Source: Pseudooceanicola lipolyticus (GTDB taxonomy: Bacteria; Pseudomonadota; Alphaproteobacteria; Rhodobacterales; Rhodobacteraceae). From it: a stretch of 34,729 nucleotides of DNA. The notes beneath the pieces are model-generated. The model did no database searches, was not told the origin of the DNA, and was given only the letters and a program-made list of their open reading frames with translations. The DNA lies in the NCBI RefSeq assembly GCF_002786325.1, contig NZ_PGTB01000031.1, forward strand, positions 1-34,729, written 5' to 3'. The translations under genes and the position numbers were made by a program. Below are positions 15,443 through 23,364 of the stretch, one piece after another; position 1 is the first letter of the stretch, and every line of letters starts with the position of its first letter.

Positions 15443-16731
15443 GCCCGGCCTCCTTCCGGCGTGTTGGCGTCATGCCAGGCCGCAGTCAGTTCCGGCACGC
15501 TTCGGCGCGCCAGCAGAAAACCACCCAGCAGCATCGCCAGCCCGGCGATCCAGGGCCCCAGGCTGTGGCTGTTCAAATCAGTCCAGAACAGCCGGACGGT
15601 GGTGTCGCCCGCCACCGCGTGGCGGGTGTGAAAGGTCAGTTCCAGCAGGATGATCGCGCCGAGAATGGCGATCACGGCCGGTATCAGGGTTTTGGCATAG
15701 GGCACCACCAGGCGGCCCAGCTTGCCCAGCCTGATCGCCGGCACATGCATCATCAGCACCCCGGCCAGCCCGCCGGGGAAGAACATCACCGTCGCCACGA
15801 ACATCGCGCCGAGATAGAGCTGCCACAGCTCGGTCTGCAGGCTCATCACCGTCTGCAACATGGTGAAGACCAGCGCGCCCAGGATCGGCCCGAAGAAAAA
15901 GCCGACGCCGCCCAGGAAGGTGACCAGCAGGATCACGCCCGATTGCGCCAGGTTCAGGTTGCCCTCGGTCAGGATCTCGTAATTGATCGCGAACAGCCCG
16001 CCGGCGACACCGGCAAAGAACCCGGCAATGCAGAACGAGAAGTATCGCACCCAACGTGCTGAATAACCAAGAAATTCCGCCCGTTCCGGGTTGTCGCGCA
16101 CGGCATTGGCCATGCGGCCGACCGGGGTGCGCGAGAACAGGTACATCAACAGCGCCGACAGCACCGTCCAGAAGGCCAGCACGTAATAGACCTCGACCTG
16201 GCGCAGGAATTCGATGCCGAAGACCGGCAGGCCATAGGTGCGGTCGCCGCTGATGCCTTCCTCGCCACCGAAGAACACCACGATGATCACCGAACAGGCG
16301 GCGATCAGCTCTCCGATGCCCAGCGAGATCATCGCAAACACCGTGCCGGCCTTGCGGGTCGAGAACGAGCCGATGATGGTGGCCAGCCCCAGCCCGAATA
16401 GGCCGCCGAAGACCGGCAACAGCGGCAAAGGCAGCGGCAATTCCCGGGTTTCGACCATGTTCATGATATGCATGCAGAAAAAGCCGCCGACGCCCATATA
16501 AACCGCGTGGCCAAAGCTGAGCATGCCGCCCTGCCCCAGCAGCATGTTGTAGGACAGCGCGAAGACGATGGTGATCATCATCTGGTTCATGATGGTGATC
16601 GCGCTGTTCGAGTCGAAGATGAACGGCATCAGGCCGAGAAAGGCGATGCCCAGCAGCCAGGGCAATACCGCCTGGAGCGTCAGCCGCGGCGCGCGGGTCA
16701 CGGCGGCGGTTTTGTGGATCGCGTCGGTCAT
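15439..16731 (-). CDS. livM: LIV-type ABC transporter permease LivM with C-terminal membrane extension
   Basis: 430 residues, about 90 more than a plain LivM. The core has the transmembrane LivM fold with NMLLGQGGMLSFGHAVYMGVGG, the cytoplasmic coupling segment RMANAVRDNPERAEFLGY (the EAA-like loop touching the ATPases), and the GGVGFFFGPILGA motif. After a VPAIRLGKLGRLVVPYAKT linker near residue 335 come two extra hydrophobic segments (AVIAILGAIILLELTF and GPWIAGLAMLLGGFLL) separated by a periplasm-like loop. The start overlaps the livH stop as ATGA. Function of the extension unknown. Confidence 0.93.
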   Translation of the reverse strand: MTDAIHKTAAVTRAPRLTLQAVLPWLLGIAFLGLMPFIFDSNSAITIMNQMMITIVFALSYNMLLGQGGMLSFGHAVYMGVGGFFCMHIMNMVETRELPLPLPLLPVFGGLFGLGLATIIGSFSTRKAGTVFAMISLGIGELIAACSVIIVVFFGGEEGISGDRTYGLPVFGIEFLRQVEVYYVLAFWTVLSALLMYLFSRTPVGRMANAVRDNPERAEFLGYSARWVRYFSFCIAGFFAGVAGGLFAINYEILTEGNLNLAQSGVILLVTFLGGVGFFFGPILGALVFTMLQTVMSLQTELWQLYLGAMFVATVMFFPGGLAGVLMMHVPAIRLGKLGRLVVPYAKTLIPAVIAILGAIILLELTFHTRHAVAGDTTVRLFWTDLNSHSLGPWIAGLAMLLGGFLLARRSVPELTAAWHDANTPEGGRA

Positions 16732-17684
16732 ACGTCCCGCTTTCCGAACAGGCCGTAGGGCCGGAACACCAGGATCAGCACCATCAGCAGATACGGCAGG
16801 ATCGGCCCGATCTGCGGCAGAGTCAGGGTCCAGAGATCGGCCAGATAGCTGTCGCTGAGGTCGACGGGCCGTTCCAGGCCCAGCGCGCCCAGCAGCGTGG
16901 CGAATTCGAAATTGTAGGAGGCGGCAAAGGTGGTCAGCCAGCCGATCAGCAGCGACGCCACCAGCGCCCCCCAGAGCGAGCCCAGCCCGCCGATCACGAT
17001 GGTGACAAAGACGATCGAGCCCAGCAGATAGGCCATGCCCGGAAAGGTGCCCAGCACCGGCCCGGCGATCACCCCGGCCACCCCGGCCAGCGCGGTGCCC
17101 ACCCCGAACACGCCCATGAACACCAGCGGCACGTTATGGCCCAGCGCCTCGACCGTGCGGGGATAGCTGAGCGCCGCCTGGATGATCATCCCGACGCGGG
17201 TGCGGGTCAGCACATAGAGCAGCGACAGGAAGATCCCCATGGAAATGAAGATCATGAACACCTTATAGGCCGGAACCGCGTTGCCGCCGATCGAGAACAG
17301 GGTGAAGGTCAGTAGCTCGGGTTCGTTATAGGGCACGATGTTCTTGCCCCAGAAGAACTGCACGATCTCTTCGATCAGCAGCGCCAGCCCGAAGGTAAAG
17401 ATCAGTTCGGGCACATGGCCGTATTGATGCACGCGGCGCAGCCCATAGCGTTCGACCAGCGCGCCCAGCACGCCGACCAGCGGCGGCGCCAGGATCAGGC
17501 CGGGCCAGAAGCCGACATATCGGCTGATCTGATAGGCGAAATACGCCCCCAGCATGTAGAAACTGGCATGGGCAAAGTTCAGCACGCCCATCATCGAGAA
17601 GATCAGGGTAAGCCCGCTGGACAGCAGGAACAGCAACAGCCCCGTCACCAGCCCGTCCAGCAGGTTGATTGCAATCAGGTCCAT
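16728..17684 (-). CDS. livH: LIV-type ABC transporter permease LivH
   Basis: 318 residues with about eight hydrophobic segments. The N-terminal LLSSGLTLIFSMMGVLNFAHASFYMLGAY is the LivH hallmark, followed by LIEEIVQFFWG, the coupling loop with TRVGMIIQAALSYPRTVEALGHN, and VIGGLGSLWGALVASLLIG. It forms the membrane channel with LivM. AAGGTGG precedes the ATG. The gap of 79 bases to livK holds a strong hairpin. Substrate cannot be told from the permease; the whole system may carry a carboxylate rather than an amino acid, given its neighbours. Confidence 0.94.
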   Translation of the reverse strand: MDLIAINLLDGLVTGLLLFLLSSGLTLIFSMMGVLNFAHASFYMLGAYFAYQISRYVGFWPGLILAPPLVGVLGALVERYGLRRVHQYGHVPELIFTFGLALLIEEIVQFFWGKNIVPYNEPELLTFTLFSIGGNAVPAYKVFMIFISMGIFLSLLYVLTRTRVGMIIQAALSYPRTVEALGHNVPLVFMGVFGVGTALAGVAGVIAGPVLGTFPGMAYLLGSIVFVTIVIGGLGSLWGALVASLLIGWLTTFAASYNFEFATLLGALGLERPVDLSDSYLADLWTLTLPQIGPILPYLLMVLILVFRPYGLFGKRDV

Positions 17685-17724
17685 CGGCCACCTTTCCGCA
17701 GCGGAGGGTCAGAGATGCGAGGGT

Positions 17725-17752
17725 CCGGCCCGCCGCGATATGGGCGGGCCGG
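17725..17752 (-). other. Intercistronic hairpin between livK and livH
   Basis: CCGGCCCGCC (17725-17734) pairs perfectly with GGCGGGCCGG (17743-17752). It lies just after the livK stop and before livH. Such stems after a binding-protein gene commonly protect the upstream message or partly terminate transcription, giving more binding protein than permease; that role here is inference. Confidence 0.6.
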
Positions 17753-17763
17753 GGGCAAGGCCC

Positions 17764-19014
17764 TCAGGGACGTTTCATCTCGCAGGTGGTGGCGCTGTCC
17801 TGCCCGGCCATGGCGACCGTCGACTCGACCTTGGTGCCAAAGCCCGACCCGTCGAAGTCAAAATCGATGCCTTCGTTGGTATGCACCTGCACATGCATGT
17901 CCTGGATCAGCTGGTGGTCCTGTGGCCGCATCATCAGCTTGGAGCCCCAGATGCTGTCATATTCCATGCCCTCCAGCGCCTTGGCGATGGCAACGACATC
18001 GTCGGTGGTGCCGGCCTGTTCGATAGCAGCTGACAACATGCCGATGACGTTAAAGATCCGGGTCTGGTCGACATTGCCGTCCGGATACCGCGCCTTGAAG
18101 GCATTGTAATATTCCGAAGCATCATCATTGGGGGGCGGGTTGACCTGCCCTTCCGAAACCAGCCGGATCACATCCTTGCCGGAATCGCCAAACGCCGCGG
18201 TGATGCCGCTGCCGGCGGCATAATAGGTATAGATCGGCCCGGAATAGCCATTGGCAACCAACGACTTGCCCAGCCCCAGCATATCGGCCCCCCAATTGCC
18301 GGTGATCACCGCATCGGCTTCGGAGGCCACGATCTTGCGGGCATAGGGGGTGAAATCCTTGACCTTGCCGATCGGGTGCAACTCGTCGCCGACAATCTCG
18401 ATATCGGGGCGTTTTTCGGCCAGCATCTTGTTGGCGGCGGCGGCAACCGCCTTGCCGAAGGAATAGTCCTGGCCGATGATATAGACCTTTTTCAGGTCGT
18501 CGGCCTGGGCGATCACATCGGTCAGCACGTCCATCTTGATATCGGCATTGGCGTCAAAGCGGAAATGCCAGAAATTGCAGTCTTCGTTGGTCAGCGCCGG
18601 ATCCACCGCCGAGTAGTTCAGGAACAGCACCCGGCTGTCCGGATTGCGGCGATTGTGCTTGTCGATGGCGTCGGTCAGGGCATGGGCCACGCTGGACCCG
18701 TTGCCCTGGGCGATAAACCGATAGCCCTGGTCGATGGCGACCTGCAGCTGGATCAGCGATTCCTGCGGGCTGGCCTTGTTGTCGAAGCCTTCCACCACGA
18801 TCTTGGAGCCGTCGACGATTCCCCCCTTGTCGTTGACCAGCCAGTCAGCCGCGAACTTGTACTGGTTCAACCCGTTCGACCCGGTCGAGGCAAAGGGCCC
18901 GGACAGCGGATCAATGAAGGCGATCTTCACATCCGCGGCCCAAGCCGCGGCCGCCCCGACCGATACGGATAGGGCAAGCGCGGCGCGAACGCCGAACCTT
19001 CTGAAGTTTGACAT
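17764..19014 (-). CDS. livK: LIV-type ABC transporter periplasmic substrate-binding protein
   Basis: 416 residues from ATG 19014, behind GGGAGGAAA; the upstream in-frame extension is rejected because the signal peptide starts here (MSNFRRFGVRAALALSVSVG with a cleavage site after AWA). The mature protein has the Peripla_BP_6 fold: VKIAFIDPLSGPFASTGSNG, VDGSKIVVEGFDNKASP, then YIIGQDYSFG and the second lobe with DAVITGNWGADMLGLGKSL. One Cys pair (NEDCNFWHF and TTCEMKRP) might form a disulfide. It delivers substrate to LivHM. Closest relatives are annotated as branched-chain amino-acid binders, but this group also binds aromatic and other carboxylates. Confidence 0.9.
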   Translation of the reverse strand: MSNFRRFGVRAALALSVSVGAAAAWAADVKIAFIDPLSGPFASTGSNGLNQYKFAADWLVNDKGGIVDGSKIVVEGFDNKASPQESLIQLQVAIDQGYRFIAQGNGSSVAHALTDAIDKHNRRNPDSRVLFLNYSAVDPALTNEDCNFWHFRFDANADIKMDVLTDVIAQADDLKKVYIIGQDYSFGKAVAAAANKMLAEKRPDIEIVGDELHPIGKVKDFTPYARKIVASEADAVITGNWGADMLGLGKSLVANGYSGPIYTYYAAGSGITAAFGDSGKDVIRLVSEGQVNPPPNDDASEYYNAFKARYPDGNVDQTRIFNVIGMLSAAIEQAGTTDDVVAIAKALEGMEYDSIWGSKLMMRPQDHQLIQDMHVQVHTNEGIDFDFDGSGFGTKVESTVAMAGQDSATTCEMKRP

Positions 19015-19487
19015 CTGATTTCCTCCCAAACGATAGCCCGCTTTGTCTTGTGCAAATTTTTTGCGGGCTTGCTCAAAAGCCTTGCACATCGGGATTCAAA
19101 GTCAAGCTTCACGCGAACACAATTCAAGGTTGATTAAATTGAAGCGGAACACCAGCCGACCATTGCCAAAGCGCTTGCTGTTCAATGTGCAAACCGGCAG
19201 GGAGATTTTGGTGCTGATATATGAATATTAGTTATTATAATTAGATGACTAAGGGGTCTAATTAATTTTATTTTCAAGGAAATCCGGGCGGCGGTGACAG
19301 TCCATATTCCCACCCGGTTGAACCGGGATGCGAAACAGTTCGGCGCAATCAGGAGATGTCTCAACTGATCGCCCAAGGTGCAGGTGTCTGCCAGCCACGG
19401 CGCGGCAATCGGCCGGCCGGGGCGCATGCACGGTTTCCGCATTGCAGAAACATGTTCTGCAAATCGCGGTGATTCTCTCCCGGGCGT
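19015..19487. promoter_or_regulatory. 473-base upstream region of the liv operon
   Basis: No gene seen. From livK outward it holds GCAAA-TTT-TTTGC (19052-19064), flanked by TGTGCAA (19049-19055) and TTGCACA (19082-19088); a third TGTGCAA at 19186-19192; an AT-rich island at about 19215-19280 containing TAATTAGA-N11-TCTAATTA (19238-19264) followed on the plus strand by ATTTTATTTT; and TTGCAGAA-N5-TTCTGCAA (19442-19462). On the minus strand a TTGACT at about 19112-19117 could be a -35 for livK. Likely an operator-rich promoter region, plus the 3' end of the kinase operon. Confidence 0.5.
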
Positions 19488-20513
19488 CTACCGGTCCAGC
19501 GCTTCGAGACCGGATTCGGCAAACATCGGCACATAGCGACCGATCTGAAGGGCGCGTTCGGGATTGGAGGCATTGCCGTCCAATGCGCGTTTCAGCACGC
19601 CCTGGATGATCCCGCCCATGCGGAAGAAGCAGAAGGCCAGGTAAAAGCCGAAATTGTCGATTCCCGACAGGCCGCGCCGTTCGCAATAGCGGTTGATAAA
19701 CTCCTCGTCCGACATCAGTCCCAATGCCGCGCGGTCAACGCCCGCCAGCCCGCGCCCCTCGCGCCCTTCGGGCATCTGCCATTGCATGATGACCGAGGCC
19801 AGATCGGCATAGGGATGCCCGGTGGTGGACAATTCCCAGTCCAGCACCGCCAGGCAAGCCGAACCGTCGTGTTCGAAGATCATGTTGTCGATGCGGTAAT
19901 CGCCATGCACCAGCGTGCGCTGGCCATCCTCGGGCGGCATCCGTTTCGGCAATTCGGCAATCAGACGGTCCATCGCCGCAACCGGCTCGGTTTCGGAGGC
20001 GCGGTATTGTTTGGTCCAGCGGGCGATCTGGCGTTCGTAATAATTGCCCTCGGGACCGTAATCTCCCAGCCCGACGGCTTCGACATCAACCATGTGCAAC
20101 TCGGCCAGCACGCGGTTCATCTCGTCGATCACCGCATGGCGGGTGGCGTTGGAAAACCCCTGCATCGACGGCTGGCGAATGTTGCGTCCCTCGACATGGC
20201 TCATCACGTAGAAGGCGGAACCGATCACGCTGTCATCCTCGCAGAGCAGGTACATCTCGGCCACCGGCACCTTGGTCCCGGCCAGCGCCTTTTGGACCCG
20301 GTATTCACGATCCACCGCATGGGCCGATTTCAGCAATACACCGGGCGGCTTGCGGCGCAGCACGTAATTGCGCGCCGGTGTCTTCAACAGGAAAGTGGGG
20401 TTGGACTGGCCGACGTCGAATTTCACCGCCTCGACCGGCCCCTGGAACCCCGGCAGGTGCCGCGACAGGTAGGCGGTCACCGCCTGGGTGTCGAGTGTCT
20501 GGGTATCGGTCAT
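19488..20513 (-). CDS. APH-family phosphotransferase, ACAD11-kinase / LvaA type
   Basis: 341 residues with the aminoglycoside phosphotransferase-like kinase fold. The N-terminus HLPGFQGPVEAVKFDVGQSNPTFLL is the form found in the N-terminal domain of ACAD10/11. The catalytic loop is LVHGDYRIDN (Asp205, Asn210) and the metal-binding motif is VLDWELSTTGHPYADLA (Asp225). Human ACAD10/11 kinase domains and bacterial LvaA phosphorylate the hydroxyl of 4-hydroxyacyl-CoA. By family this is a better guess than antibiotic resistance. It is the last gene of the ACAD-ACAD-SDR-thiolase-phosphatase series on the minus strand, 12-16 bases after the phosphatase-fold gene. Confidence 0.88.
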   Translation of the reverse strand: MTDTQTLDTQAVTAYLSRHLPGFQGPVEAVKFDVGQSNPTFLLKTPARNYVLRRKPPGVLLKSAHAVDREYRVQKALAGTKVPVAEMYLLCEDDSVIGSAFYVMSHVEGRNIRQPSMQGFSNATRHAVIDEMNRVLAELHMVDVEAVGLGDYGPEGNYYERQIARWTKQYRASETEPVAAMDRLIAELPKRMPPEDGQRTLVHGDYRIDNMIFEHDGSACLAVLDWELSTTGHPYADLASVIMQWQMPEGREGRGLAGVDRAALGLMSDEEFINRYCERRGLSGIDNFGFYLAFCFFRMGGIIQGVLKRALDGNASNPERALQIGRYVPMFAESGLEALDR

Positions 20514-20529
20514 CGGTTCCCCCCCTCAG

Positions 20530-21177
20530 CTATAGGTCAGCAACGCTTCGCGCTCGGCGCGAAGAAGATGTGACACGGCATTGAATTCCTGTAGGAAAAA
20601 ATTGCGGACCCGAAAACACGAACCGGGTGATCGAGCTGTTCTTCATCTGCAGGTTCAGCTCCATCATCATCGGCTTGGGCGATGCCAGCGCGCGCGCCAC
20701 CAGTTGGCCGATCACACCGCCGGAACTGATCACCAGCACCCGCCGCGCCTTGGTGTCGGTGGCAAAGCGCCGCGCCTCCTCGACCCGGGCTTCGAAATGC
20801 GCCCAGCTTTCCCGCGCGCCTTCCAGCCCGCCTTGCTGCCAGTCCAGGATGGTGTCGCGCAGGGTGCGGAAATGGGTTCTGCGGTCACGTTTCACCGGCC
20901 CCGGCACCTTGCCGTCAAAGCGCACCGCCAGCAGGTCGTGGAAATCGTATTCGTTGAACCCGGGATGTTCCTCGCGACTGCCGTCCAAGCCCATCGCGGT
21001 CAGCGTGTCCTGCTGTCGGCGCAGGCTGCCGGTGATCAGGCGGTCCGGCACCCAGCCGGCGGCGCGCAGGGTCTCGCCAACCAGGCGGGCCTGTTCATGG
21101 CCCACCTCGGACAGCGCATCGTAATCATCGGCGCCGAATGACGCCTGCCCGTGCCGGATCACCAACAGCTCGGCCAT
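20530..21177 (-). CDS. Histidine phosphatase-fold protein with C-terminal frameshift and missing second His
   Basis: 215 residues as read. The RHG motif is at 8-10 (VIRHGQASF), as in phosphoglycerate mutase-like phosphatases. The second catalytic His, normally in a VSHGG-like motif, is replaced: VISSGGVIG (Ser152). Near the end the frame breaks at a run of six A/T bases (20596-20601). The read product ends PTGIQCRVTSSSRRARSVADL-like, but dropping one base gives FLQEFNAVSHLLRAER and a TYS ending with TGA at 20526-20528, which looks like the true family C-terminus. The core is unaffected. It lies between thiolase (7 bases) and kinase in one operon, suggesting work on the same phosphorylated intermediate; this is inference. 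Confidence 0.82.
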   Translation of the reverse strand: MAELLVIRHGQASFGADDYDALSEVGHEQARLVGETLRAAGWVPDRLITGSLRRQQDTLTAMGLDGSREEHPGFNEYDFHDLLAVRFDGKVPGPVKRDRRTHFRTLRDTILDWQQGGLEGARESWAHFEARVEEARRFATDTKARRVLVISSGGVIGQLVARALASPKPMMMELNLQMKNSSITRFVFSGPQFFPTGIQCRVTSSSRRARSVADL

Positions 21178-21184
21178 CTACGGC

Positions 21185-22381
21185 TCAGAACACTTCGAAC
21201 AGGCCGGCCGCACCCATGCCACCGCCGACACACATGGTGCAGACGACGTATTTGGCACCGCGCCGCTTGCCCTCGATCAGCGCGGTGCCGACCATGCGCG
21301 CGCCGGACATGCCATAGGGATGGCCGATCGAGATCGCACCGCCATTGACGTTCAGCAGCTCGTCGGGAATGCCCAGCCGGTCGCGGCAATACAGCACCTG
21401 CACCGCGAAGGCCTCGTTCAGCTCCCACAGGCCGATATCGTCGATCTTCAGCTTGTGGGCGTCGAGCAGTTTCGGCACCGCAAAGACCGGGCCGATGCCC
21501 ATCTCGTCCGGCTCGCAACCGGCGGCCATCACGCCAACATAGCGGCCCAGCGGTTCCAGCCCGCGCTGTTCGGCCAGCTTGCTTTCCATCACCACCGCGG
21601 CCGAGGCACCATCGGACAGTTGCGAGGCATTGCCGGCGGTGATGTATTTGCCTTGCTTGATGTGAATGCCGTCCTTGAACACCGGTTGCAGGCCCGCCAG
21701 CGTTTCGGCGGTGGTGCCGGGGCGGTTGCCCTCATCCTTGGACAGGGTCACCTCGTGTTCCGAGATCGCCCCGGTCTCGCGGTCCTGCAGCTTCATCACC
21801 GTGGTCATCGGCACGATCTCGTCGCTCAACCGCCCGGCCTGCTGGGCCTGGTGGGTGCGCTCCTGGCTTTGCGCCGCATAGGCATCCTGAACGTCGCGGG
21901 GGATGCCATAGCGTTCTGCCACCGTTTCGGCGGTTTCCAGCATCGACATGTAAATTTCCGGCTTGTGCGCGGTCAGCCAGGGGGCGCGGTTCACCCGCAT
22001 CTCGGGCGTCTGCACGGTAGAGATGCTTTCGACGCCGCCGCCAATCACCACATCCATGCCGTCGGTCACCACCTGCTTGGCCGCGGTGGCGATCGCCATC
22101 ATGCCGCTGGCGCATTGCCGGTCCAGCGACATGCCAGCCACCGTCACCGGCAGCCCGGCGCGCAGCGCGGCCTGCCGGCCGATATTGCTGCCTTGGAAGC
22201 CCTGCTGCAGTGCTGCGCCCAAAATGCAATCGGCAATTTCGGCCGGGTCCACCCCGGCGCGGCTGACCGCGTTGGAAATTGCATGGGCGGCCAGCGCCTG
22301 CGGCGTGGTGGCGTTGAAGGCGCCGCGATATGCCTTGCCGATGGGGGTGCGGGCGGTAGAAACGATGACAGCGTCACGCAT
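21185..22381 (-). CDS. Acetyl-CoA C-acyltransferase (thiolase)
   Basis: 398 residues, the full thiolase length. It cleaves 3-oxoacyl-CoA with CoA to acetyl-CoA (or propionyl-CoA) and a shortened acyl-CoA. Catalytic residues are all present: nucleophile Cys90 in [10 protein letters not shown], the His of [11 protein letters not shown], and the second Cys in [22 protein letters not shown] is the usual NEAFA motif. It sits between an SDR gene (18 bases upstream) and the phosphatase-fold gene in the minus-strand operon, and would complete a beta-oxidation turn with the ACAD pair, a hydratase and the SDR. Confidence 0.95.
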   Translation of the reverse strand: MRDAVIVSTARTPIGKAYRGAFNATTPQALAAHAISNAVSRAGVDPAEIADCILGAALQQGFQGSNIGRQAALRAGLPVTVAGMSLDRQCASGMMAIATAAKQVVTDGMDVVIGGGVESISTVQTPEMRVNRAPWLTAHKPEIYMSMLETAETVAERYGIPRDVQDAYAAQSQERTHQAQQAGRLSDEIVPMTTVMKLQDRETGAISEHEVTLSKDEGNRPGTTAETLAGLQPVFKDGIHIKQGKYITAGNASQLSDGASAAVVMESKLAEQRGLEPLGRYVGVMAAGCEPDEMGIGPVFAVPKLLDAHKLKIDDIGLWELNEAFAVQVLYCRDRLGIPDELLNVNGGAISIGHPYGMSGARMVGTALIEGKRRGAKYVVCTMCVGGGMGAAGLFEVF

Positions 22382-22399
22382 AGGTAAAATCCTTTCTAG

Positions 22400-23329
22400 T
22401 CAGGTGCCCCAGTCGAGCTTCAGCCCGAGGGCCTCGGCCCCGTTGCGGGCGTATTTCTGGGTTTGTTGGAAGGCCTGGGTCAGTTCCTGCTGGCCCTCCG
22501 GGTTGCTGATCCGGTCAAAGGCCGCGGCCACGCCCTCGGGCGTCAGTGCATCGCCGGTCAGCGTGGCGCCCGGCGTCTCGTAGATCTTCGTCACCGCGAA
22601 ACTGCCCGCACCCGCACCCAGGATCACCCGGCTGGGCGCATCCTCGCTGACCAGGTAGAGCACGCCGGGGGTGATGGTTTCGGGGCGCAGCAGATCCAGC
22701 GCCTCGGGCGGCATCAAATCCCGGGTCATCCGCGTTGCGGCGGTGGGGGCCAGCGTGTTCACCCGGATGTCGTCGCGCGCACCTTCCAGGTGCAGCACGT
22801 TCATCAGCCCCACCATCGCCGCCTTGGCCGCGCCATAGTTCGACTGGCCGAAATTGCCGTAGAGCCCCGAGGACGAAGCGGTCAGCACGATGCGGCCAGA
22901 GCGCTGGTCGCGCATGATCGGCCAGCAGGCATGGGTGACGGTGGCGGTGCCCATCAGATGCACCTCGACCACCTTGCGGAAGTCCGACAGCTCCATCTTG
23001 GCAAAGGTCTTGTCCCGCAGGATGCCGGCATTGTTCACCAGGATGTCGATGCGGCCCCATCTGTCCCTGGTGCGGGCCACCATGTCGGCCACCTGTTCGG
23101 CATCCGAGACATCGGCGCCATGGGCCATCGCCTGCCCCCCGGCGTCGGTGATTTGGTCGACCACCTGCTGCGCCGCGCTGTCGGACCGGCCCGACCCGTC
23201 TAGCGCGGCGCCCAGGTCGTTCACCACCACCTTGGCGCCGCGCTTGGCCAGTTCCACCGCGTGGCATCGGCCCAGCCCGGCCCCCGCCCCGGTCACGATG
23301 GCGACGCGCCCGTCAAACCTTATCGCCAT
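22400..23329 (-). CDS. SDR of the MFE-2 / HSD17B4 type (3-hydroxyacyl-CoA dehydrogenase)
   Basis: 309 residues, longer than a classical SDR. It starts with FDGRVAIVTGAGAGLG (nucleotide-binding turn 13-20) and VVVNDLGAALDGSG, a segment typical of the dehydrogenase unit of peroxisomal multifunctional enzyme type 2. The active site is SSSGLYGNFGQSNYGAAK (Ser152 region, Tyr165, Lys169). The C-terminal extension from about residue 235 is also of that type. It would oxidise a (3R)-hydroxyacyl-CoA with NAD. The matching R-specific hydratase could be the MaoC-like protein at 27610-28080. Same operon as thiolase and the ACAD pair. Confidence 0.92.
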   Translation of the reverse strand: MAIRFDGRVAIVTGAGAGLGRCHAVELAKRGAKVVVNDLGAALDGSGRSDSAAQQVVDQITDAGGQAMAHGADVSDAEQVADMVARTRDRWGRIDILVNNAGILRDKTFAKMELSDFRKVVEVHLMGTATVTHACWPIMRDQRSGRIVLTASSSGLYGNFGQSNYGAAKAAMVGLMNVLHLEGARDDIRVNTLAPTAATRMTRDLMPPEALDLLRPETITPGVLYLVSEDAPSRVILGAGAGSFAVTKIYETPGATLTGDALTPEGVAAAFDRISNPEGQQELTQAFQQTQKYARNGAEALGLKLDWGT

Positions 23330-23364
23330 GCTTCAGTATTCCCTTCCAACAACCTGATCTTCCG

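Noticed and set aside
19238-19275. TAATTAGA-N11-TCTAATTA followed by ATTTTATTTT as a plus-strand terminator
   Set aside because: No plus-strand gene ends nearby; both flanking operons are on the minus strand, where no T-run follows the stem.
19488-20513. Aminoglycoside resistance kinase
   Set aside because: The N-terminal LPGFQGPVEAVKF form and the operon of acyl-CoA enzymes match the ACAD11-type kinase, not resistance enzymes.
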